Source: Halopenitus sp041821145
GTDB taxonomy: Archaea > Halobacteriota > Halobacteria > Halobacteriales > Haloferacaceae
DNA: 64,000 nt
NCBI RefSeq assembly: GCF_041821145.1
Contig: NZ_JBGUBC010000004.1
Coordinates: 1 to 64,000 of the forward strand
Direction of reading: 5' to 3'
Shown: one piece after another, positions 16,797-23,566 of the stretch
Layout of the letters: each line of letters opens with the position of its first letter
Position numbering within the stretch: position 1 is the stretch's first letter
The notes under the pieces: model-generated
What the model saw: only the letters and a program-made list of their open reading frames with translations
Database searches by the model: none
Told to the model about the DNA's origin: nothing
Program-made: the position numbers and the translations under genes

Positions 16797-17945
16797 ATGG
16801 CTGTCGATGCCGGATCCGGCGCCGTGATCCTTGCCCGGATTCGTCGCCGACTTGAGGGGCCGAACACGATCGGCAACTCGACCGGTTTCTGGATCGGGTT
16901 TCTGCTCGTCGTGCTCGCGCTCGTCGGTTACCCCTTCGTCGGCGGGGGTGGACAGCTCTCGCTGTTTCTCGTGTTGGCGCTGTTGGGGCTCTCGTTGTCG
17001 CTCGTGTGGGGCTACGCGGGGGTGTTGAGCTTCGGGCAGGTGGTCTTCTTCGGGATCGGCGGCTACGCCTTCGGCGTGGTTTCGATCAACTTCGCCTCCC
17101 CGCAAGGCATCACCGCCGCGCTCGTGGTGGGCGTCGTCGGCGGTGCCCTCGGTGCCGCGTTGCTCGGTTACTTCATGTTCTACGGCGGCGTCCGTGACGT
17201 CTACGTCACCATCATCACGCTCGTCTCGACGATGGTGTTACACACGTTTATGGCCCAGACCGCCGGCTCGGAGTGGACGATCGGCGAGGCCGCACTCGGC
17301 GGATTCAACGGAATGCCACAGATCCCGCTTTTGGCGCTTGGCGTCGAGGGGGCCTCCTACCAGTTCGTCTACAACGAGATCGAACTCACGCTTCCGGTCG
17401 TCGGAGCCGTCGAGATCGACCCGTTCTACTATCTCGCGCTCGCGATGCTCGTAGCGAGTTACCTCGGGTTGCGCATGCTCGTCAACTCCGATTTCGGCCG
17501 CGTGATGGTCGCGGTCCGGGAGGATGAGGACCGCACGCGGATGTTCGGCTACCACGTCGAGCGCACGAAGCTCCTGGCGTTCACCCTCGGTGGCGCACTT
17601 GCCGGTCTCTCCGGCGTGCTCTATGCCGCCCGAAACGTCTTCATCGATCCGACGGTCTTCTCGTTGCTGTTCGCCACTCTGCCGGTCATCTGGGTGAGCG
17701 TCGGCGGTCGCAAGAGCCTGCTCGGGGCCATCGTCGCGACGATCGCAGTCGAGTACGTCCGTGTGTCGATGCAGGGCGAACTCGCGCTCGTCATCCTCGG
17801 AGGACTGCTCGTCGGGACCATCCTCGCGCTGCCCGGCGGTATCGTTCCCTGGATCCACGAGACGTTCGTGCGAAACCGGCCGGATCCGACCGACATCGAG
17901 ACACCCGACGCTCCCGAGACGGCTACGGAGGTGACCGATCCATGA
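16797..17945 (+). CDS. urtC: Urea ABC transporter permease UrtC
   Basis: A 382-residue LivM-type permease. It shows the family motif WGYAGVLSFGQVVFFGIGGYAFG and the coupling loop MVAVREDEDRTRMFGYHVER. There are about nine to ten hydrophobic segments and an acidic C-terminal tail rich in Thr, Glu and Asp. The start codon follows immediately after the urtB stop, and the stop overlaps the urtD start (ATGA). Confidence 0.88.
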   Translation: MAVDAGSGAVILARIRRRLEGPNTIGNSTGFWIGFLLVVLALVGYPFVGGGGQLSLFLVLALLGLSLSLVWGYAGVLSFGQVVFFGIGGYAFGVVSINFASPQGITAALVVGVVGGALGAALLGYFMFYGGVRDVYVTIITLVSTMVLHTFMAQTAGSEWTIGEAALGGFNGMPQIPLLALGVEGASYQFVYNEIELTLPVVGAVEIDPFYYLALAMLVASYLGLRMLVNSDFGRVMVAVREDEDRTRMFGYHVERTKLLAFTLGGALAGLSGVLYAARNVFIDPTVFSLLFATLPVIWVSVGGRKSLLGAIVATIAVEYVRVSMQGELALVILGGLLVGTILALPGGIVPWIHETFVRNRPDPTDIETPDAPETATEVTDP

Positions 17946-18757
17946 GCGGAAGCCGATCCTCGGCCGACGATCCACAGAACATCGATCTCGACGTCCGCGA
18001 GACCGCCGCCGGCCTGGCGACCGGCGACCGTAGCGACACGCTGTTACAGACGGATGGACTGATCAAGAAGTTCGGCGGCTTCACCGCCACCGACGAGCCC
18101 GGGTTCGCGGTCGAGGAGGGCGAACTCCGCTGTCTGATCGGCCCGAACGGCGCCGGCAAATCGACCCTCTTGAAGCTCATCACCGGAACCCACGAGCCGA
18201 CCGCCGGCAGCATCTACTACGACGGCGGCGACATCACCGATCTGCCGCCCCACGAGCGGGTCAAACGGGGTATCAGCATGAAGTTTCAGGTTCCCTCCGT
18301 CTACGGAGATCTCACCGTTCGCGAGAATGCACAACTACCGATCCAGCGAACTGCAAGCGGTGACGACCGCGAGCGGCGGATCGGCGAGACGATCGCCGCG
18401 GCCGGTCTCGAAGGCTACGCGAACGTGCCCGCAAGCGATCTCTCTCACGGCCAACAACAGCAACTCGAGATCGGCATGGCGGCGTCCTTAGAGCCTGACC
18501 TCCTGTTGCTCGACGAGCCCGTCGCCGGGCTTTCGGTCGACGAGCGCCGGGGGATCGCCGACCGCGTGACCGCGCTCAACGAGAAGCGCGGCATCGCCTT
18601 CGTCGTCATCGAACACGACACCGACTTCGTCGCCGAGATCGCCGACGCCGTTACGGTACTCCACCGCGGGGATGTCTTCCGCGAAGGGCCGCTCTCGGAG
18701 ATCGAGGCGGATCCCGAGGTCCGTCGCATCTACCTCGGCGAGGAGGGCGATGAGTGA
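17942..18757 (+). CDS. urtD: Urea ABC transporter ATP-binding protein UrtD
   Basis: LivG-type ATPase of 271 residues: Walker A GPNGAGKST, signature LSHGQQQQLEIG, Walker B DLLLLDEPVAGL and H-loop VIEHDTDFV. The LSHGQ variant of the signature is usual for UrtD. A long polar N-terminal leader of about 30 residues precedes the domain. Operon neighbour order (urtC-urtD-urtE) and start/stop overlaps support one transcript. Confidence 0.9.
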   Translation: MSGSRSSADDPQNIDLDVRETAAGLATGDRSDTLLQTDGLIKKFGGFTATDEPGFAVEEGELRCLIGPNGAGKSTLLKLITGTHEPTAGSIYYDGGDITDLPPHERVKRGISMKFQVPSVYGDLTVRENAQLPIQRTASGDDRERRIGETIAAAGLEGYANVPASDLSHGQQQQLEIGMAASLEPDLLLLDEPVAGLSVDERRGIADRVTALNEKRGIAFVVIEHDTDFVAEIADAVTVLHRGDVFREGPLSEIEADPEVRRIYLGEEGDE

Positions 18758-19461
18758 TGGCGACGCTTGAACTGTCCGGCGTGACGGCCGGCTACGGTGC
18801 CACGCCCGTGCTTCGGGACGTCGATCTGACCGTCGAGGAAAGCGAGATCGTCGGCGTCGTGGGGAAAAACGGCGTCGGAAAGACCACCCTGATGCGGACC
18901 GTGATGGGGCTTCTCGACCCCTCGAACGGGACCGTGAGCTATCACGGCGAGGATCTCACCGGCGCGTCGGCCGACGAACGAGCCCGTGCAGGGATCGGCT
19001 ATATCCCGCAGGGACGCGACGTCTTCCCGGAACTCACCGTCGAACAGAACCTCCGGATGGGCGAACACGTCAACGCCGGTGCCTCGCGCACGCGCTATGA
19101 GGAGATATACGAGCTGTTTCCCATCCTTGAGGATCGAGCCACCCAGGCCGGCGGGACGCTCTCGGGTGGCCAACAGCAGATGCTCGCGATCGCACGCGCG
19201 CTCGTCGCCGACCCGGACCTTCTGTTGCTCGACGAGCCGAGCGAGGGGGTTCAACCCTCCATCGTCGATCGGATCAGCGAGGACATGCGGACGATAAACG
19301 ACGAGTTGGGGACGACCATCCTCTTCGTCGAGCAGAATCTCGGGGTCATCCGCGGCATGGCTGACCGGTGTTACGCCATGGAGCGCGGCGAGATCGTCGA
19401 CGAGATAGGCGGCGAGTCACTCACTGATGAGGACGCGGTCGCCGACTATCTGGCCGTGTGA
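18757..19461 (+). CDS. urtE: Urea ABC transporter ATP-binding protein UrtE
   Basis: LivF-type ATPase, 234 residues: Walker A GKNGVGKTT, signature LSGGQQQML, Walker B DLLLLDEPSEG and FVEQNLGV in place of a classic H-loop, as in LivF/UrtE proteins. I start at the ATG in TGATG overlapping the urtD stop; a GTG one codon earlier is possible. It ends the urt operon, and its stop codon directly borders the TnpB-element relic. Confidence 0.9.
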   Translation: MATLELSGVTAGYGATPVLRDVDLTVEESEIVGVVGKNGVGKTTLMRTVMGLLDPSNGTVSYHGEDLTGASADERARAGIGYIPQGRDVFPELTVEQNLRMGEHVNAGASRTRYEEIYELFPILEDRATQAGGTLSGGQQQMLAIARALVADPDLLLLDEPSEGVQPSIVDRISEDMRTINDELGTTILFVEQNLGVIRGMADRCYAMERGEIVDEIGGESLTDEDAVADYLAV

Positions 19462-19473
19462 ACTACCCTACCC

Positions 19474-19614
19474 CTACTCGCTCACGGCTGACGCCGTTCG
19501 CTCCTTGAGCGTAGGGCTTCCTGCTTCCACGACGCGCTTTGCAGACACGGAGGTGTCCGTAGGGGGCGCACTCTCCACAGGCGTTAACGAATCGCGGAGC
19601 GATTCGTTCGCACA
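19474..19614 (-). pseudogene. C-terminal fragment of a TnpB-like protein
   Basis: The minus-strand frame ending at TAG (19474-19476) encodes a stretch containing TDTSVSAKRVVEAGSP and LKERTASAVSE, which matches the usual C-terminal tail of haloarchaeal OrfB/TnpB proteins. The RuvC nuclease core and zinc finger that should lie upstream are absent, so this is a remnant and cannot encode an active nuclease. Confidence 0.65.
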
Positions 19615-19691
19615 CCAGAAATCGGAGATTTCTGGGGACGCTGTATCCCCACCCTACTCCGCTCCCTTCGGTCGCTCCGTTGAGGATGGGG
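19588..19691 (-). ncRNA. Stacked hairpins of the TnpB relic, possible omega-RNA (reRNA) remnant
   Basis: Three hairpins are visible: CGAATCGC-GGA-GCGATTCG (19588-19606), CCAGAAATC-GGA-GATTTCTGG (19615-19635) and a long stem CCCCACCCT (19647-19655) with AGGATGGGG (19683-19691). In the long stem the one non-Watson-Crick position is G-U only if the minus strand is transcribed, the same strand as tnpB. TnpB guide RNAs derive from this end of such elements. Expression is unproven. Confidence 0.4.
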
Positions 19692-19820
19692 GCTTAGCCT
19701 CTATATCCAGCTAACTCGGCCGTCTCCGACCGGTCGCTTTTCGCCCACCCTCGGATCGACGCCCGTCTTCTCGATCCTCGATCCGACCGATCGAGAACGC
19801 TCGCTGGCTGTGTAACCGAC

Positions 19821-19911
19821 GTGGATGCCGTGAGGAAATCGGGACGGTCGTGGATGCCGTGGCGAAACGGGGGCCGTGACGCAACGGCGACGTGGATGCT
19901 GTGACGCAACG
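19821..19911. repeat. Three copies of GTGGATGC(C/T)GTG upstream of the pheST promoter
   Basis: GTGGATGCCGTGAGG at 19821, GTGGATGCCGTGGCG at 19850 and GTGGATGCTGTGACG at 19892; GTGACGCAACG also occurs twice (from about 19876 and 19901). The last copy ends right at the TATA box of the phe leader, so these may be upstream regulatory elements. Confidence 0.5.
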
Positions 19912-19919
19912 TATATAAT
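19912..19919 (+). promoter_or_regulatory. TATA box of the pheST leader transcript
   Basis: TATATAAT at 19912-19919. Its centre is about 27 nt before the ATG at 19942, the usual distance from TATA box to transcription start in haloarchaea, which predicts a leaderless mRNA beginning at that ATG and not near pheS. Confidence 0.6.
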
Positions 19920-19941
19920 CCCGCCCGTGTCACACACGATC

Positions 19942-20016
19942 ATGGTACTCGAACCCACCTTCGGACGGATCGCTTGCGACCGCGCCCCCGACGGGTTCGA
20001 GTTCGTTTTTCGGTGA
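19942..20016 (+). CDS. Putative Phe-rich leader peptide upstream of pheST
   Basis: A 24-codon ORF, MVLEPTFGRI then ACDRAPDGFEFVFR, starting at the predicted transcription start and ending at TGA. It contains four Phe codons (TTC, TTC, TTC, TTT), three of them within the last six codons (FEFVF). It precedes the genes for phenylalanyl-tRNA synthetase by 168 nt, and two hairpins lie between. Position, size and composition resemble bacterial attenuation leaders of pheST. No such archaeal leader is known to me, so the regulatory role is inference; the ORF could also be a small independent protein. Confidence 0.5.
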   Translation: MVLEPTFGRIACDRAPDGFEFVFR

Positions 20017-20032
20017 CCCGCGCGTGGCGGAT

Positions 20033-20090
20033 CCGTTCCCCTTCGGGACGGTGAAATCACGCGAGCCGACGTGACGATCGCCGATCGTCG
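20033..20090 (+). other. Hairpins in the pheST leader
   Basis: Stem 1: CCGTTCC (20033-20039) with GGGACGG (20045-20051), one G-U pair, 5-nt loop. Stem 2: GACGATC (20073-20079) with GATCGTC (20083-20089), loop GCC. CCGAC (20066-20070) could compete by pairing with GTCGG (20087-20091). They lie between the leader ORF and the pheS start. No U-run follows either stem. Confidence 0.4.
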
Positions 20091-20184
20091 GCCGAACACG
20101 GAACGCTTACAGCGTGTGGACTACCGAACGTACGACGAGAGCCGACCTGACGCCCGACGCGAATCCACGACACGAACACATCAT

Positions 20185-21711
20185 ATGCGACTCACGGAAG
20201 CCCAACTCGCGGTCCTCGAGGCCGCGAGCGCGACCGACGAACGAACGATCGACGACCTGGCGACGGAACTCGACGAGAAGCCCGAGACCGTCACCCGGAT
20301 CGTCTTCGAACTTCGCGAGGAGGACTTACTCGACGTCTCCGAATCGGAGACGGTCTCCCTCGTCGCCACCGAGGAGGGCCGCGAGTACGCCGATGTCGGC
20401 CTGCCCGAGGTTCGCCTCTACCGAGCCGCGATCGACGCCGGCGCGGACGAGGAACCGCTCTCGATGGGTGCGGTGATCGACCGCGCCGAACTCGAGGGGC
20501 CCGCGGTCGACATCGCCCTGTCGAATTACGCCCGCAAGGGATACGGCACGATCGATGCCGGGGACCTATCGGCGACTCCCGACGCCGACCCGGCTGACGA
20601 TCCGGAGCGGATCGTCCTCGAGAACGTCGTCGATGCGGGCGAGGAGGGACTCGAATCCACGGACGAGTTCGATGCTGACGTCATCGACCGCCTGGAGCGC
20701 CGCGGACTCCTCGAACGGTCCGAATCGACCGTCCGATCGGTGACCCTCTCCGAGGAGGGCGTGACGGCCCTGATGGAGGGGATCGAGACGGCGGAGACGG
20801 TCGACCGGCTCACCCCCGAGATGCTGACGAACGGCGAGTGGGAGACCGTCGAGTTCACGGAGTACAACGTCGAGGCCGACGCCACGACCGCGACGGGCGG
20901 ACGAAAGCACATCCTCCGGCAGACCGCGGACCGGGTAAAGGACGTTCTGGTCGGGATGGGCTTTCGGGAGATGGAGGGCCCCCACGCCGACGCGGAATTC
21001 TGGATCAACGACTGTCTGTTCATGCCCCAGGACCACCCTGCACGGACCCACTGGGACCAGTTCGCCCTCGATCTTCCGCCAATGGACCGAATTCCCCCGA
21101 ACCTCCTTGAGCGCGTCGAGCGCGCCCACCGCGAAGGATGGGGCGAGGACGGCGACGGCTACCACTCGCCGTGGACCGAAGACGTCGCGCGCGAGATCGA
21201 TCTTCGCGGCCACACCACTTCGCTGTCGATGCGTCACCTCTCGGGGTTCGCGATGGGCGATCTGGAGCCGCCACAGCGTTTCTTCTCCGTCGAGAAGGTC
21301 TATCGAAACGACACCCTCGATCCGACACATCTGCTCGAATTCTTCCAGATCGAGGGGTGGGTGATGGCCGAGGACCTCTCGGTACGCGATCTAATGGGTA
21401 CCTTCGAGGAGTTCTACCGCCAGTTCGGAATCACTGACGTCCAGTTCAAGCCCCACTATAACCCATACACGGAACCGTCCTTCGAGCTGTTCGGCCGTCA
21501 CCCCGAGACGGACGAACTCATCGAGATCGGCAACTCGGGGATGTTTCGCGAGGAGGTTCTGGGTCCGCTCGGCGTCGAGTGTGACGTCATGGCCTGGGGG
21601 CTCGCGCTGGAACGCCTACTCATGTTGATGTACGGATTCGACGACATCCGAGACGTGCACGGAACGCTCTGTGATCTCGAACTGTTGCGGGAAACGGAGG
21701 TGGTGCGATAA
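20185..21711 (+). CDS. pheS: Phenylalanyl-tRNA synthetase alpha subunit
   Basis: Class II aminoacyl-tRNA synthetase subunit that activates phenylalanine. The frame is open upstream to 20071, but MRLTEAQLAVLEAAS at 20185 is the natural start of the archaeal N-terminal winged-helix region, giving 508 residues. Motif regions: HPARTHWDQF, TSLSMRHLSGF, EPSFELFGRHPETDELIEIG and motif 3 in MAWGLALERLLMLMYG. It overlaps pheT by one base (TAATG) and is preceded by the leader ORF. Confidence 0.97.
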   Translation: MRLTEAQLAVLEAASATDERTIDDLATELDEKPETVTRIVFELREEDLLDVSESETVSLVATEEGREYADVGLPEVRLYRAAIDAGADEEPLSMGAVIDRAELEGPAVDIALSNYARKGYGTIDAGDLSATPDADPADDPERIVLENVVDAGEEGLESTDEFDADVIDRLERRGLLERSESTVRSVTLSEEGVTALMEGIETAETVDRLTPEMLTNGEWETVEFTEYNVEADATTATGGRKHILRQTADRVKDVLVGMGFREMEGPHADAEFWINDCLFMPQDHPARTHWDQFALDLPPMDRIPPNLLERVERAHREGWGEDGDGYHSPWTEDVAREIDLRGHTTSLSMRHLSGFAMGDLEPPQRFFSVEKVYRNDTLDPTHLLEFFQIEGWVMAEDLSVRDLMGTFEEFYRQFGITDVQFKPHYNPYTEPSFELFGRHPETDELIEIGNSGMFREEVLGPLGVECDVMAWGLALERLLMLMYGFDDIRDVHGTLCDLELLRETEVVR

Positions 21712-23453
21712 TGCCCGTCGTCGACGTCGATCCCGACGAACTCCGCGAGTTGACCGGCCACGAGAAGTCCGATGAGGAGTTCATCGAGGACCTGTTCGCG
21801 CTCGGCCTGGAGTTCGAGGGTGAAACCGAGGCGGGGGACCTCCAACTCGAGTTTGCTCCGGACCGCCTCGATCGACTCTCCGTTGAAGGGGTCGCCAGAT
21901 CCCTGCGATACCACTACGGCGACGCTCGCGGCGTTCACGTTCCAGCCACCAACGATGCCGACTGGACGCTTGAGGTCGATGGATCCGTCCCCGAGGAACG
22001 CCCCTACGTCACCGGCGCCGTGATCCGTGGCGTCGATCTGGACGACGCCGCGCTCGACTCGCTCATCCAACTCCAGGAGAAGCTCCACGCGACGATGGGT
22101 CGAAAGCGTGCCAAGGGCGCGATCGGGATCCACGACTTGGCGATGATCAAGGGTCAAACCGGCCCAGACGGAGCGGCCAACACGATCACCTACCGCGGGA
22201 TCGAGCCCGACGGCGACACGTTCGTCCCCCTCGATTCCGACGCCGAATTGACTCCCACCGAAGTACTCGAAGAGCATGACACCGGCCGCACGTACGCCGA
22301 CCTCGTCGACGAATATGACCGGTATCCAGCGATATACGACGACCTCGGACTCTTCTCGTTCCCGCCAGTGATCAACGGCCGCCGGACCGAGGTGCGGACG
22401 GGGAGCCGCGAACTGCTCGTCGAGATGACCGGGACCGACCAGTGGACGATCGATCGGATGCTTGCGATCGTCTGTTATGCGCTGTCGGCCCGTGGAGCGA
22501 CGATAGAGGACGTCAATGTCGTCTATCCCGACATTGGCGACTCGGATTTCGAACATCCACAGGCGGGTGCCGATCTGCTCCGTCCGGACTTCGAGGTAAC
22601 CGAAAAATCGGTCTCCCACGACCGTATCGAGTCGACGATCGGCGTCGAGTTCGACTCCGACGAGGTGGTCGACCTCCTGGAGCGTTCCGGTCTCGATGCG
22701 ACCTACTCGTTGGGCGAGGAGGTCGTCTACGACGTCGAGATCCCCCCGTATCGCGTCGACGTGCTTCACCCCTACGACATCGTCGACGACGTGGGTCGGG
22801 CCTACGGATTCAACGACCTGGAGCCGCGGTATCCCGATGTCGGGACCGTCGGCGGTCGCCACGACCGCTCCCGGCTTGAGGACGCTGCGCGCGCGAGCCT
22901 CGTCGGGCTCGGATTCGAGGACCTGTTGAACTTCCACCTGATAAGCGGTGCGGAGAACTACGATCGGCTGAACGTCGAACCGGGGGGCGACGTCCTCGGC
23001 GGCGGCGATCCGGTCGAGATCACCGAACCGTACAGCGAGGACTACACGCAGCTTCGATCCTGGGCGCTTCCCTCGTTGTTGATGGTCCTCGAGCGCAACA
23101 CCCACCGATCCTACCCGCAGGACTTGGCGGAGATCGGCCTCGCGGCCGAGCGCGACGAGTCGGAGAACACGAACGTCGCCGAACGTCGGACGGTCGCGGC
23201 CGTCCTCGCACGCACCGACGCGAGCTACGAGGACGCGAAGGCCCGGCTGCAGGCCATCTGCCGTGACTTCGACGTCGATCTGGAGACGCCGGCCACCGAA
23301 CACCCGACGTTCCTCGACGGGCGTACGGCCGCGATCGCGATCGACGGAGTCGAGGTTGGCGTGATCGGCGAGGTCCATCCCGCCGTGCTCGTCGAACACG
23401 ATCTGGAACTTCCGGTGGCGGCCTTCGAGTTCCGGCTCGACGCGCTGGAGTGA
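21711..23453 (+). CDS. pheT: Phenylalanyl-tRNA synthetase beta subunit
   Basis: Partner of PheS in the heterotetrameric enzyme; carries the editing (B3/B4) domain and a class II-like fold. The 580 residues fit the short archaeal/eukaryotic type. Landmarks: QLEFAPDRLDRLSVEGVARS near the N-terminus, MGRKRAKGAIGIHDLA, and PPYRVDVLHPYDIVDDVGRAYG (B5 domain), ending with VLVEHDLELPVAAFEFRLD. It starts immediately at the pheS stop. Confidence 0.97.
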   Translation: MPVVDVDPDELRELTGHEKSDEEFIEDLFALGLEFEGETEAGDLQLEFAPDRLDRLSVEGVARSLRYHYGDARGVHVPATNDADWTLEVDGSVPEERPYVTGAVIRGVDLDDAALDSLIQLQEKLHATMGRKRAKGAIGIHDLAMIKGQTGPDGAANTITYRGIEPDGDTFVPLDSDAELTPTEVLEEHDTGRTYADLVDEYDRYPAIYDDLGLFSFPPVINGRRTEVRTGSRELLVEMTGTDQWTIDRMLAIVCYALSARGATIEDVNVVYPDIGDSDFEHPQAGADLLRPDFEVTEKSVSHDRIESTIGVEFDSDEVVDLLERSGLDATYSLGEEVVYDVEIPPYRVDVLHPYDIVDDVGRAYGFNDLEPRYPDVGTVGGRHDRSRLEDAARASLVGLGFEDLLNFHLISGAENYDRLNVEPGGDVLGGGDPVEITEPYSEDYTQLRSWALPSLLMVLERNTHRSYPQDLAEIGLAAERDESENTNVAERRTVAAVLARTDASYEDAKARLQAICRDFDVDLETPATEHPTFLDGRTAAIAIDGVEVGVIGEVHPAVLVEHDLELPVAAFEFRLDALE

Positions 23454-23566
23454 CGATCGGTCGCTCGTAGGTGGCGGCCGTGACGGCCGCTCCCGGGGCC
23501 CCAGCCGCTCTTTGGCCTCCCCGATCGAGTCGCTTAACAGGGAACCGGCGGTACCACAACCCAAGA

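Larger units (their letters stand above)
19459..19705 (-). mobile_element. Relic of an IS200/IS605-family (IS1341-like, TnpB-type) element, right-end part
   Basis: On the minus strand this stretch reads as the 3' part of a haloarchaeal tnpB element: the last codons of TnpB, then GTAGGGGTAGGGTAGTTCA as a probable right end abutting the urtE stop. No tnpA and no catalytic part of tnpB remain. Several perfect hairpins occupy 19588-19691. The left limit is set where recognisable element sequence ends and is approximate. Confidence 0.65.

Noticed and set aside
19942..20016. A tRNA gene upstream of pheS
   Set aside because: GGTTCGAGTTC looks like a T-arm, but no acceptor, D-arm or anticodon stem can be paired around it; the leader ORF reading explains the sequence better.
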